Source: Turnera subulata (taxonomy: Eukaryota; Streptophyta; Magnoliopsida; Malpighiales; Passifloraceae). Taken from it: a stretch of DNA of 64,000 nucleotides. The notes beneath the pieces are model-generated. The model ran no database searches. It was not told where the DNA came from and saw only the letters and a program-made list of their open reading frames with translations. A program made the position numbers and the translations under genes. Shown piece after piece: positions 10,585-21,738 of the stretch; the stretch's first letter is position 1; every line of letters starts with the position of its first letter. The stretch is taken from assembly GCA_028386065.3 (NCBI GenBank), contig JAKUCV010002160.1:124001-188000 (forward strand). Reading direction: 5' to 3'.

Positions 10585-12109
10585 CAAACCAAGAAGAGAG
10601 GAAAAACAAAGAGAGGCATGATTTGAGAGGAAGTAAAGACAATTTCGGTGCATCAGATTTTCACCAGGTTTCTCCTTTGTGGTGTCCAAATTCGGCATCT
10701 TTTTATTATCACTTAAAAACTGCATTCGACTCCAATCAAACTCCTCGTCATAAGTTTTTGTCATAAAAATTACAAGAATAATTTTGCAACTGACCTCCAT
10801 TCCTTCTGCCGTTTGAGAGATTCAGTTAAAGATTGAAAAGTGAAAAACAATACCTCATATGCAGACCCATTATCTTCTATCTCCCCTAATGTGCATAAAC
10901 TATCAATCCAGGATCACTAGGGCTTTATCTGTGTTGTATTAAGGCTTGGGTGGGGTTGTCAAAGGAAGGTGATGGTTTCCGCAAGGGTCAATGGCTTGTT
11001 AGCTCAATTTTGTCGTTCTTGCTTATGAACAGCCTGAGACTGTTTCAGAAGCTGTTTGCCCTTGTATTTTCTGCGGTCTCGTGCTGTTCAGCAACTGTGT
11101 CCTAATACCTCAGCCACTTCTTGATGTATCTACAGACTCCATCAGATGGGTTAGTTTTTGTATTTTGTGGCGGAGTGAGATTTGCCTTTGTCTTTTCTCC
11201 CTTTCTTTTTCTTTACCTTTTTTTTTTCTTCTTATTTCCATTTTCCCTTTTTCTTTTTCAAGGGAGAGGGGAGTACAATCTCTTAGTGGCATTCCAAATA
11301 TTGCACAGGCTGAGTACGGCAATATTGCTTCTTGTATTTGATCAGAATTTGCTCACAGACTCATTGACAGGGCGAGGCTGTTTGGAGAAAATTGTGCCTT
11401 TCGACACTGGTGCGGGTGGGATGTGCAGGGTGATTTGAATGGAATGGGGCCATCTCTTGTTAGGTCAAAATGGGGTAGCAAGGGTTGATGAGAGGGGTGT
11501 GAATTTGAGTGGTCTGTGGGTGTGCCAAAGATAGCCTAGATCCTTTCCTTGTTTGAAGATTCTACTTTAAATTTCACCTCGACAGAAATAAGGGCTTGTT
11601 CTAAGGTGTACAGGCCGAGCCTGTAGTGTTTAGAAAATTTCTTTAACAGGATCTTTCTCATCTGACAGAGTTCGTGGAGGTGTGGTTGCTTGGTTATTCC
11701 TATTCTGATTGTTTTCGAAGATTAGACAAGTCATGAGATTAGAATCTGAGCAGAGTTAAATAGAACAAAAGAGAGTGCGTAAATTAGAGACAGACTCACA
11801 CTGGGAGAAACATGATGAAAATAACTGAAAATTTAGAATTGCATTTAAACAAACACAAAATACATAAAAGCGGTGAATTTGCACCCAAAAAATACCCCAA
11901 ACTGAAGATCTGCAGTGTCCTCACTGCCAAATATGAACAAAAAAAGTGTGCAAAGTCAGGACCGAAATACATAAAGTAAACAGTAGTACTGAAAAGAAAT
12001 TAATGCTAGTCTAAGCCCTATGAACAAAAAAATACCCCAAACTGAAAGTTAAGTCATGTGGTGGGGTTATGCTATCCTAGACTAGGCTTATGATGCGATG
12101 CGATGGAGA
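10585..12109 (-). other. TE-4 3' untranslated region
   Basis: No coding frame is supported. It holds a pyrimidine run on the plus strand (11180-11260), a perfect interrupted palindrome TACAGGC-CGA-GCCTGTA (11609-11625), and two additional PPT-like blocks CAGTTTGGGGTATTTTTT (minus) near 11891-11905 and 12028-12043. Confidence 0.65.
11891..11927 (-). promoter_or_regulatory. Second PPT-like block with stem-loop in TE-4
   Basis: On the minus strand GCAGTG-AGGA-CACTGC (11912-11927, 6-bp stem) precedes AGATCTTCAGTTTGGGG. The loop and downstream sequence match the LTR-proximal copy but the stem is different. A third purine block near 12028-12043 lacks this stem-loop. Confidence 0.6.
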
Positions 12110-13729
12110 TCATTTCCTGGCCCTCTTGCATACTGTGGATGGTTCTGTATCCGGCGGTGCTCTAGTCAGTGCTCTGGCGATATTAAGTAGATTGTTGAGG
12201 GTTTTTTGGATTGTGACATACTGTCCTGTATACTGGTCGTTGAAATCCCTCGTAGCAGTAGTCTGGGCTTCTGCAATCCTTCTTAAATCAATAAGGCTTC
12301 TGGAGAGACTAGTGCGCAAGTCAGTGACGCTGTCATGCATATTTCCAGCTCAGATATGCTGGCCTGGATGCGTTAGATACTTGTGTCTTGGGCCGCAATG
12401 GCCTCCTGTAGGCGTTGTTGGTTTTGCAGGATCGGAATGAATTGCTGCCCGAACCAGTCCTGCATCTGTTCGAAGATGTCTAGGACTTAATCCCTTGTCA
12501 CGGGTTGAGCCTATCCTTGGGCTTGTGGTGGTGGGGCAAGCTGACCCTGCGGCTGGTTCTGTTCCTCTGCAACAGGATCAGCCTGTTCCTGAGTCTGTGC
12601 TGGGGGCAAGTTCAACCGCTCGGTAATGTTGGTGTCTATCTAGTTAGTGCCTTCCACTTCTTGAAATTGGCCGAGGAACAGGCCATAGTGCCTGGCCAGA
12701 GCTGTGATAATCCCGGCTCTTGGGAGGTACTATACGAGACGCTGCTGCTGGAATCGCCTGACTATAGAGGAGCCGGTGTTGAGAGGCTACTAGTGAACCA
12801 TACACCAGAGGATAAACAATTCTTCTGTCTGGATCATCAGGCGACTCCTGTTCCTATCGTAGATGTTGTGAGATAGGAAGTGTTGAATAATCCGGAGGCT
12901 TCTGTTATTGAAGGAGGTGGAGCCGCTGCTTGAAGAGTTGTACCCCGGGGAGTTAGATATTTCGTTCCAAAATGTTTCGGCGTTATAGTTAGCCGGTCTT
13001 GCTGAGTGCCCAGTGTTGGGTAGTCTAAAAACTGCGTTGAATTGGGCGACTGTCAAGACTCTGTTCTCGTTCCCTAGCCGCAAATGTGCAACACCCTGCT
13101 CGTAGCTGTATGAACTATAGAATTCGCAGGTGAGGTCCTCGAATGTTGGTTCCACGAGAGTGACAAAGCGCACGCATCCAACAACCTCAAGGTGTCTCCG
13201 TACAGTGGCCTGGTCTCCTACTTGCTGTAGAGCCACCATTTCAATCCATCTACTGACAAGCACAATCTGGTTTTGTGCTGTCACACAAGCCCTTCTATGT
13301 TCTGCGTTGGCGGGTTGGAAACAGAAGTCGGCTGGTACGACATGCTCTTCTTCTTCTTCTTCTTCACGTGGTTGTGGGTTTTGGGGTTGTTAGGGGCAAT
13401 CGCGGGTGACTTTTGATCGCACCTCCCTGGTGCCCGTGGCTACTCCTGACCCTGACGGGTTGGAAGAGGATGATGGTTTCTTCAGGGCTGTGACTGAGCG
13501 GGTTGTTGGCCCTTTTGGGGTTCGGGTTGGGGTGCGATAAGGGTAGAGATGGGTTCTCGCTCGACAGTCATATCGATTATGTCCTCTTCAGGGACGACGG
13601 ATTGTTTGCATTTCTACTGTCATTGGTACTGGCGGAGGGTTGGTGATGGTTGTTCTTGGTCGGTGGCAGTTGGTTGGTTGAGGTCTGGGATTGTTGGCGG
13701 TGGTGTTTCTGGCACGGGAAGGGCGACAA
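12110..13729 (-). pseudogene. TE-4 env-like/ATHILA ORF-1-type protein, main part
   Basis: The best segment (13284-12790) includes TFEDLTCEFYSSY, FNAVFRLPN and a C-terminal EELFILWCMVH. These correspond to SYAALTYEFLATF, FNKIFGFD and DELFVLFCMVH in the TE-6 env-like ORF. Upstream, after stops, the frame is Pro/Gln-rich and contains a run of Glu (GAA repeats near 13343-13368). Downstream it continues as Gln/Pro-rich sequence and a helical segment to about 12110, with several stops. Function in the element is unknown; ORFs of this kind sit after pol in Athila-type elements. The N-terminus is separated by the TE-5 insertion and resumes at 17493. Confidence 0.6.
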
Positions 13730-13867
13730 TTGAGTGAAAGATCTTAACCAAACCAGGTACGAAAATCTTGTTATTCGGTTTATCCCGTTTCACATGGATC
13801 CTCCATTAGTTCTGGGCTTTATTCCGCTGCATGTTTAACTCTAAGTTTGCATACCCGGATACTTACA
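13730..13867 (+). mobile_element. TE-5 5' LTR fragment
   Basis: Matches the last 138 bp of the 3' LTR copy at about 17355-17492 (TTGAGTGAAAGATC ... GGATACTT) and ends ACTTACA before the PBS. The left break is abrupt against TE-4 sequence. Confidence 0.85.
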
Positions 13868-13868
13868 G

Positions 13869-13883
13869 TGGTAGCGGAGCCTC
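13869..13883 (+). promoter_or_regulatory. TE-5 primer-binding site
   Basis: TGGTAGCGGAGCCTC is one base after the LTR. It matches the initiator tRNA-Met complement TGGTATCAGAGCC with two mismatches, as in the other copia copies here. Confidence 0.8.
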
Positions 13884-14136
13884 TTGTGAAACACTAAACC
13901 GAATTAGTTATTTATATGTATGATATGCTATATGTGATGTGGCTTGATCATGATTGTGTATATGACAGAACTTGGTCATAGTTTAATATGCTTATTTGAT
14001 AGTGTTCTTAAACTAGATTATTATGATTTTGATATATGTGATATGTTGAAGTCGGTTCTGTTTTGGTTGTTTGGAATTGTTGAAGTTGTCGATTTGTAGG
14101 CGCTCTCACTTACAGTATTATTCTGCCCACAATTTC

Positions 14137-14320
14137 GTAAGTGATTTGGGTTACAAAATCCTACTGTCTGCAGTTTTGTAAGTGATTTGGGTTACAAAAT
14201 CCTACTGTCTGCAGTTTTGTAAGTGATTTGGGTAACAAAATCCTACTGTCCACAGTTTTGTAAGTGATTTCGGTTAAATCCTTAGAATCTGCCTGCGGTT
14301 TTGTAAGTAATTTGACTTAC
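14137..14320 (+). repeat. 41-bp tandem repeat in the TE-5 leader
   Basis: Units beginning GTAAGTGATTTGGGTTACAA start at 14137, 14178, 14219, 14260 and, diverged, 14303. Each contains AATCCTACTGTCTGCAGTTTT. The first spacings are exactly 41 bp. The array lies between PBS and gag, where TE-10 and TE-11 carry a different repeat. Confidence 0.9.
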
Positions 14321-14940
14321 TTGTTTATTGCTTGTTAACATGTTTATCCTTTTATAACCATTTCACATAGCTTGGTATTGGTTATATATGATGCATAGTT
14401 ATTGTATATGTGATATATAATTTGTTAATTACATGCATGTTATGTATGGATATAATTTGTTGATGTAAATATTAAGTTCCTCATGTGTTGCCTTCCATTG
14501 ATAAGCACTCTTCTATGCTTAGATCAACACTTGGTAGGTTTGCCAAAGCAAAGTGCCAATGTTTATCATTGCAAGATGGGATGGGACAATTGTAATATTC
14601 AAATTGCTTGTCATGGGTTGAACTTAACTAAGTCATCTCAATAGGATTGGGGACATAGAGGCAAAGAGTTGAGATAAGTCTATGAGATAGACAAGAACAA
14701 GAGTTGTTCACTCAACTATCCAAGAGTTACATGAGATGTAATGGACAAAGAGTTGTCTACCTAAATAACTATAATGTATTTGATTAGCCAAAGCTAACTT
14801 ATCTTGTAGTGAAATATGGATCTTGGCCCACTTATTATCATCTTGATTTGTATAGTGGGAGTATCATTTAATAAAATTCCTTGTTAAATGATTTTATACA
14901 TGACTCTGATTTTGTGTGAATTGATCTTTGTAGAGTTATC

Positions 14941-16214
14941 ATGGCACAAAAGACAAGTACTATGTCACTGCGATTGGTCCTTGAGAAGGAAAAACTGAAT
15001 GGGAAAAATTTCCTTAAGTGGCATCGCAATTAGAGGATAGTCCTCATGCAAGAAAGAAATTGTATGTCATTGAAGGGCCTGTTCCTAATGAACCGACATC
15101 TAATGCTCCTAGGGTGGAAAGAGATGCTTACAAGAAGCATGTTGATGAAGTATTGGATGTTGCTTGCCTTATGCTGATCACCGTGGACTCTGAGCTTCAG
15201 AAGCAACATGAGAACTTGGGTGCTTTCGATATGATCGAACACCTGAAAATGCTCTTTGAAGAGAAAGCTAGGCATGAGAGGTATGAGACCTCGAAGGCAT
15301 TATTCCAATGTAAGATGGCTGAGTCATCACCTGTCAGACCTCATGTGCTCAAAATGATTGGATACATTGAGAGCCTTGAAGGCCTGGGTTTTCCTTTGCA
15401 AAGAGAGTTGGCCGGTGATCTTGTCCTGCAATCGTTGTCGGATAGTTATAGCCAATTTGTCATGAATTTCAACATGAATCATCTTGACAAATCTTTGTCT
15501 GAGTTGTATAACATGTTGGGAACAATTGAGCAACAGATGAAGGCAAATAAATCCAACAACATTTTGATGGTTGGAAATCGCAAAGGAAAGGGAAAATCCA
15601 AGTTTAACAAGAAGAAGAAATGTGCCAAAAAATTTGGTTCATGTGCATTTTCTTCTTCACATGTGCTGAAACCCAAAGGTGGTGTTGCGAAGGAAGGACA
15701 ATGTTTACATTGCAAGAAACCTGACCATTGGAAGCGTAACTGCCCTATTTACCTTGAGGAGGTGAAGAAACAGAAGGGAAGTAAGACTTCCACTTCAGGT
15801 ATTCTTGTTATAGAAGCTAATATTTCTATCTCTGCATCATGGGTATTAGATACTGGATGTGGTTCTCACATTTGTGTAAATGTGCAGGATCTGAGAAAGA
15901 GTAGAAGATTAGCAAAGGGTGAAGTGGACCTGCGCGTTGGAAATGGAGCAAGAGTTGCTGCATTAGCCGTATGGACTTATTATCTATCTTTACCGAGTGG
16001 TTTGGTTTTAGAACTTGATGATTGTTATTATGTACCTACTATAAGCAGGAATTTGATTTCTGTTTCTTGTCTGGACAAGAAGGATTTTTCATTTCTAATA
16101 AAAAACAACTATTGTTCTATTTATTTGAATGATATTTATTATGGTGGTGCATATTTAAGCAATGGTTTGTACGTTCTAAATCGAGAAATCCCAATCTATA
16201 ACATTAACTCATAG
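14941..16214 (+). pseudogene. gag: TE-5 gag and protease (broken)
   Basis: The start ATG at 14941 (MAQKTSTMSLR) aligns with the TE-7 and TE-10 Gag start. An in-frame TAG at 15031-15033 and a one-base deletion near 15050 break the N-terminus. From there an open frame runs to 16214 and carries the Gag body, a zinc knuckle CLHCKKPDHWKRNC (CX2CX4HX4C) and the protease motif VLDTGCGSHICVN with its DTG intact. The frame stops at TAG 16212-16214, where TE-7 continues (NTKKVRLND). Gag would form the particle and the protease would cut the polyprotein; this copy cannot do so unaided. Confidence 0.9.
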
Positions 16215-16655
16215 AAGGTTAAATTAAATGATTCTAATACGACTTATCTCTGGCATTGTCATTTGGGCCATATAAACGAGACTCGTATTTTTAAACTCCA
16301 TAAGGATGGGCTTTCAGACTCATTTGATTTTGAATCATATGAGACATGTGAGTCATGTTTATTGGGCAAAATGACGAAGGCTCCTTTTGCTAGTAAAGGT
16401 GAAAGAGCTTCAGACTTGTTAGGCCTTATACATTTTGATGTATGTGGGCCTATCTCGACACAGGCTAGAGGTGGATTTCAATACTTCATTACATTTACTG
16501 ATGATTATTGTAGACATGGCTATGTGTATCTTATAAAGCACAAGTCAGAATCCTTTGAAAAGTTCAAAGAATTCAAGAATGAAGTACAGAATCAACTCTG
16601 CATGAGTATTAAAATGCTTCGTTCTGATTGAGGAGGTGAATACTTAGACTGAGAA
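16215..16655 (+). pseudogene. pol: TE-5 pre-integrase and N-terminal integrase fragment
   Basis: Contains the GAG_pre-integrase zinc motif (HCHLGHINETRIFKL ... CESCLLGKM) and the start of the integrase core (GPISTQARGGFQYFITFTDDY, then KMLRSD). A TGA follows the second catalytic region at 16629-16631, and the homology ends near 16650 inside EYLD, where sequence switches to the middle of a copia LTR. The rest of pol is absent. Confidence 0.85.
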
Positions 16656-17492
16656 ATGTCATTTTTCCGAGGCATAATGAATCAGTACTGATCTTGTCGC
16701 TTGGGTAGCAATGATGTGTTGCTAGATACCATTCACTGTTTATAATTGTAAATGAGAGTTTGAAATTATTGCGAAACGTCACAAGTTCCTACAAGGTCAC
16801 ACACTTAGTGCTGTTGATTCGAGCTAGTGGTTAGAATATGATTGGACCATGGTTCGACCAGGATATTAAGCTAGTGGTTAGACCATGGCTGGACCATGGT
16901 TGGACTGGGTCGTTTTGGGTTGATTTGGTTCACTAATTACTAGAATTATTGAACCAGAATTATTGCCATATGATGTGTAATCCCATATATACGATGATTT
17001 ATATAATTAATGCTTAGTGGAGACATGATTAGAGATAAGGCATAATCAAGATGGTTAATGCATGATGATGTTGGTCATTGTCTCATTAAACTATGCATTA
17101 CAAGTGTGTATAAAAGGATGGAGTGTATAATCAGATTATGCACATTCATTTCAGACTTAACACACTCTTCATACTCGAGAAAGAAACACATCAAACATAT
17201 TCTAGTCTCTAGCTCTCGGAAATTCTGCAGCTAGCACTGCGATTTGGGAGTGCTCGAGTTAGTGACCGTGAGACGGTTGCTAGCAGTCATCAACAGTTCG
17301 TGTGGATACCGTAGAGGTGTCGGATTTTTTTCGGTTCTTGCTGATTCCGATCATCAGTTGAGTGAAAGATCTCAACCAAACCAGGTACGAAAATCTTGTT
17401 ATTCGGTTTATCCCATTTCACATGGATCCTTTATTAGTTCCGGGCTTTATTCCGCTGCATTTTTAACTCTAAGTTTGCAGACCTGGATACTT
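16656..17492 (+). mobile_element. TE-5 3' LTR, second half only
   Basis: Begins at TTCCGAGGCATAATGAATC, about 700 bp into the LTR as compared with the TE-10 copy, and runs to GGATACTT at 17492. Includes the CCATGGTT-type repeats (16822-16915), a TATAAAAG box at 17109-17116 and the TCGAGTTAGTGACCGTGAG region. Confidence 0.85.
17109..17116 (+). promoter_or_regulatory. TATA box in the TE-5 LTR
   Basis: TATAAAAG in GTGTGTATAAAAGGATGG, at the same LTR position as TATAAATA in TE-10 and TE-7. Confidence 0.65.
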
Positions 17493-17606
17493 GTATGCAG
17501 TGGATGAACTCAAAGAGTGGTCGGTTAATGTAATATGTGCGCTGGGAAGGTTGTTGATTGTGGGAGGAGGAGGGTGTGTTAGGTGTTTGGTTGCCCTTGC
17601 CGGCCA
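17493..17606 (-). pseudogene. TE-4 env-like ORF, N-terminal piece
   Basis: An ATG at 17606 (minus) opens MAGKGNQTPNTPSSSH, then a polar stretch to LFEFIHC, where TE-5 interrupts. The continuation on the far side of TE-5 (13729 leftwards) is VALPVPETPPPTIPDL, which fits the same Pro-rich N-terminal style. Joining across TE-5 is inferred from position and orientation. Confidence 0.5.
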
Positions 17607-18430
17607 TGATGTCAAAGGGTGAAATGGTTTTTGTTTTGTGGGTTGCGGGTTTTTGGTTACAGGGCGTGAGGAAGGGTTTCGAGAGGTTGAAGATGGGTTG
17701 GAGGCTCTGGTAGGTGTGTTTAAATAGGCAGTGAGGGTGACGTGAAGAGGTGGGAAGATGAAGAGGTCGGCAAGGGTGTGTCAGTTGGTGTAATCATTTG
17801 CCGCCCAAATTGTGTTTAAGTGTGCCTCCTTTTTCAAGGTTGTGGGGGCGCATGAGCCACATGTGGAGAAAGGGAATGTATGTGTTTTTAATGAACTGGC
17901 ACGTGATATGGCAGGCAATTGATGTTAAAACTTCCCTTGCACTATTGTATACAGTGGTAAGGTCGAAACAGGCTGAGCCTGTTTGGGCTTACCAAACTGT
18001 AAGGTGGAGATTTGGGACTGTTTTATTCTTATGTGCATCGGCCATCTTCCTCAATCGTTTTAGGGGGTTCTCCTATGTCAGTATGTCGCTTAGATAAGGG
18101 AAGTTAGCTCTTGGTTTGGTTCAGACTAGATAGAAAGTTCCAACATAGGCTCAGCCTGTGTGAGTCTGTGTGAGCTGTGTGAGTCTGTGTGAGCTTGTGA
18201 CGCTCTTTCTAAGGATGGATTATGCTAACAACCAAAAGAGACATAGAAAAACTTTCCTGACTGGTCTCTGACTTGGCGAATTCCTTATCATTGGGACTAT
18301 AGCTCCTGGTAAATTGTAGAAAAAATGTACCATAAGAAACTTAAAGGAAATAAAAGAACAGAAAGGAAAGAAAGAAAAACTAACACTATCCGCACTCGGG
18401 TGCACCCCAAGTGTGACTTTCTGCATCCTT
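17607..18430 (-). other. TE-4 spacer between pol and the env-like ORF
   Basis: No gene is supported. It contains a perfect interrupted palindrome AAACAGGC-TGA-GCCTGTTT (17966-17984), an imperfect one at 18143-18161, and a short GAGTCTGTGT repeat at 18155-18195. Confidence 0.6.
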
Positions 18431-19216
18431 CTAGAAGAGAGATGGGTCATGGAGCAGCTGGGTCTCTTGATAATGGTTGGCCATGGTCTGGTATGGTTTC
18501 AGCCTTTGTCGATTCACCTTAAATGGCCCCTTTTGTTCATTGAAGATTTCCACAGCCCCATGGGGGTAACAGTGTGACACTGTGAATGGTCCGGACCATC
18601 TTGATTTAAGTTTGCCAGAAAATAGCTTGAGCCGTGAATTATAAAGAAGGACCTGGTCCCCTTCCTTGAACTTCTTAGGTTGGATGTGACTGTCATGCCA
18701 TGTCTTGGTCTTTTCCTTGTAAAGCTTGGAATTTTCATATGCCTCTAGTCTTAATTCATCTAACTCGTAGAGTTGCAACAGCCTCTTTTCCCCTACAGCC
18801 TGTGTGTCGAAATTCAGAGCCTTGATATCCCAATATGTCTTGTGTTCAAGTTCCAAGGGCAGGTGACAAGCCTTCCCAAACACCAGGCGGTATGGGGTGC
18901 TGCCAATGGGGGCCTTGTAGGCTGTGCGGTATGCCCAGAGGGCATCATCGAGTTTTACTGACCAGTCCTTCCGCGAGGGTCCCAGTGTCTTCTCCAGTAT
19001 TTTCTTGATTTCCCTGTTGGTGACCTCAACTTGGCCACTGGTTTGAGGATGGTATGGTGTCTTCACCTTGTGTTTAATTCCATATTTTCTCAGGAGGGCT
19101 TCAAATTGTGGGTTGCAAAAATGCTTGCCACCATCACTGATTATGGCCCTTGGGGTTCCAAACCGTGTGAAGATGTTCTACTTTAGGAATCGTGTCACAA
19201 CCTTGGCAAGAGCTAA
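18431..19216 (-). pseudogene. pol: TE-4 integrase core end and C-terminal domain
   Basis: Contains [14 protein letters not shown] (second catalytic Asp), [17 protein letters not shown] (catalytic Glu), and an open 211-codon stretch through [18 protein letters not shown] and the tail [13 protein letters not shown], ending at 18431. There is no chromodomain, consistent with Athila/Tat lineages. An in-frame stop near 19180 and a break around 19066-19216 separate it from the N-terminal part. Confidence 0.9.
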
Positions 19217-19900
19217 CTAGTCCATGGCTTCCGCCCATTTGGACACATAGTCTACCGCTACTACAATGTAGTTGTTCCCATAGGAGATGGGGAATGGTCC
19301 TAAGAAGTCGATCCCCCAAGCATAAAAAAGCTCTACTTCGAGTATAGCTTGTTGCGGCATTTCTTGCCTTCTGGATATGTTACCTATAAGCTGGCACTCT
19401 CTGCATGTAATTACCCACTGTCGTGCATCCTTGAACAGGGTAGGCCAGTACAAACTAGCCTGCAAAATCTTGGTGGTTGTCCTGGTCGCGCCATGATGTC
19501 CTCCATACTTTGCATTGTGGCAACCGTGTAGCATCTGTGTCACTTCTTCTTCGGGAACGCACCTTCTGATCATCCCATCTTCACACCTTTTGAACTGTAA
19601 GGGTTCATCCCAGAGGTATTTCCTTGCTTCGGAGAGGAACTTCTTCCTCTGTGAGTGGCTGAGTTCCAGTGGTAGAGCTCCACAGACTAAGTAGTTAACA
19701 ATTTATGTGTACCACGGCATGAGCCTATGGGTGACACTGTGGGAGGTGGCAATGAGGCTGTCATCTGGGAGATCATCATCAATTAGTAGATCTTCCATAG
19801 GCATATGCCCTGAGGGTAGTCTGGACAGGTGGTCAGCCACCACATTTTCTGTCCCCTTCTTGTCCCGAATTTCCAGGTCAAACTCCTGTAGTTGGAGGAT
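19217..19900 (-). pseudogene. pol: TE-4 integrase N-terminal zinc domain and start of core
   Basis: Frame with MIRRCVPEEEVTQML, an HHCC zinc-binding motif (H in HGCHN and GGHHG, then CRECQ), and AWGIDFLGPFP, which carries the first catalytic Asp. Upstream, the RNase H-integrase linker (KKGTENVVADHLSRL) is readable up to the stop at 19901. It ends at AEAMD followed by a stop at 19217. Integrase would insert the cDNA; this copy is interrupted. Confidence 0.9.
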
Positions 19901-20543
19901 CTACCTTATGAGTCTTGGCTTGGTCTCCTTTTTGGTCAGCAGGTACTTCAGGGCAGAATGGTCAGTGTGAATTATGACCTTAGAGCCTAGTAGGTAAGCT
20001 CGGAATTTTCCTATGGCAAAGACCACCGCCAGAAGTTCTTTCTCAGTTGTTGCATAGTTAACTTGAGCCTCATCCAAGGTGCGGCTGGCGTAGTAGATTG
20101 CGTGGAGCTTGTTTTCCTTCCTTTGTCCTAATACAGATCCCACTGCATGGTCACTAGCGTCACACATGATTTCGAAGGGTTGACTCCAGTCTGGCGGTTG
20201 AATGGTTGGAGCTGATGTCAATGTGGCTTTTATCCTACTGAAAGCATCTAAACAAGAGTCATCAAATATAAACTCTGCGTCTTTACTAAGCAGGTTTGTC
20301 AAAGGTTTTGCAATCTTTGAGAAATCCTTAATAAAGCGCCTGTAAAAACCAGCATGTCCCAGGAAAGCTCTAATTGGTTTGACAGAATTTGGAGGTGGAA
20401 GTTTCTCAATTATTTCAATTTTTGCTTGGTCTACTTCTATACCACGTCCAGAAATTTTATATCCAAGAACAATACCTTCTGTCACCATGAAATGACATTT
20501 CTCCCAATTGAGCACAAGGTTGACAGCCTCACATCACGCCAGG
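19901..20543 (-). pseudogene. pol: TE-4 C-terminal reverse transcriptase and RNase H
   Basis: Begins within the RT thumb region ([19 protein letters not shown]) and continues through [19 protein letters not shown] into RNase H, with [28 protein letters not shown] and [11 protein letters not shown], so the Asp/Glu/Asp residues are present. An in-frame TGA lies at 20534-20536 and a TAG at 19901-19903 (a Trp in relatives). The front of RT is missing because TE-6 inserted at 20543/20544. Confidence 0.92.
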
Positions 20544-21738
20544 TGATGCGTTTTATTTACGCGTGTTAACTGCAAGCGCACAGTGTACTATGTAGTGTAG
20601 TAGTCTAATCAAGGTCGATCTACGGAACAAGGGAAATAAGTACTACCTAATGTCACAACTTACGATTATCTAGGCAAATCAAATAAAAGATGGTGTATGG
20701 GTGATCTCGAAACTAACAAATAAAAAAGAAATAAAATTGCAAACTTAATCTAAAGTGTAGTTCTATCAATATCAAAAACAATCTAGGAAATCGGGGTTCA
20801 CACAATTACTATCTAGGTTTATTATGCATGGAATCGATATCTATGTTGATGTGTGAATGTGGGCAATTGTTTCTGATGTCTTAATCCTTAGCTCTCGCAT
20901 AGCCTAGCATCAATACTAAACTCATTAGGCATAAAACAATCAATCAAACCCTAAGAAACTATCAACTCTCGCATATTTTAGCATCAATCAATCTATGTTC
21001 TTCTAGGTATCATCATATAAATCACGCAGCTCTCGCATGTTGCAATCAATAAGAATCAATCCAAAGTAGATAATAAAATTCGGCACACATAGATTGAACA
21101 ATCAACACAATCAATTGAATAAGCATCAATTCATATATAATAAAACCATAGAAGTAATTGTCTACATCCCTAATCCTAGATTAGAGAATTACTTCATCAT
21201 AATAAAAAAGGAAATCATCAAAATCTCACAAGAATTCATCAAGTAAAAAATTAAACAGAAAGAGAATCGAATAAAAGAGAGAGTAGTGAAGTCGGGTAGC
21301 CGATTTGTGTTGGTGATGATGGTGTCGACTTGTGCTCCTCTGGTGACGACTTCTGCTGCAATTGGACTGGTGATTCTGTGACTTTAAAACCTTCAAATCT
21401 TGCTAGAAAAACGTTGAATTGTTGTGGGGAATAACCTTTGAAATTGGAAAAGGAATTCGGCACCACCTAGAGGATCCAAAAGAGTGAAAACCCTAACCCT
21501 ACTAGTGTGTGTGACCTAATAACTAACCAATTCGGTAGAGCTTCGCCCTCTGACTTCTGCCTCTTGAATATGTCGACCTAAGGGGTCCTTTTATATTGTC
21601 TTTAGCTGCTGGAAGTCGGTGGGGCTCTCCTTGTTTGAATGGAAATTGAATTCTTGACTTGCACTCCAAGTTGGACTTTTGCCTGTTTTCTGACCCGAAA
21701 TTTGCACGCCACTTAACTCCTAGAAGATGTCCAAACTG
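20544..21738 (-). mobile_element. TE-6 3' LTR, terminal part
   Basis: Starts (plus reading) TGATGCGTTTTATTTAC, identical to the 5' LTR at 51822. It lacks about 73 bp present there after the first 17 bases, then aligns again (GTTAACTGCAAGYGCACA). Interrupted at 21738 by TE-7; the remainder is at 31443-31980. Confidence 0.9.

Larger units (their letters stand above)
13730..17492 (+). mobile_element. TE-5: truncated Ty1/copia element inserted in the TE-4 env-like ORF
   Basis: Order: last 138 bp of a 5' LTR, PBS, leader with a 41-bp repeat, gag, protease, start of integrase, then the second half of a 3' LTR. RT and RNase H and the front of the 3' LTR are deleted. It belongs to the same family as TE-7, TE-10 and TE-11 (same PBS and almost the same Gag). 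Both outer edges lie in the TE-4 env-like ORF, so it is a later insertion. No target duplication can be defined because the left end is truncated. Confidence 0.85.
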
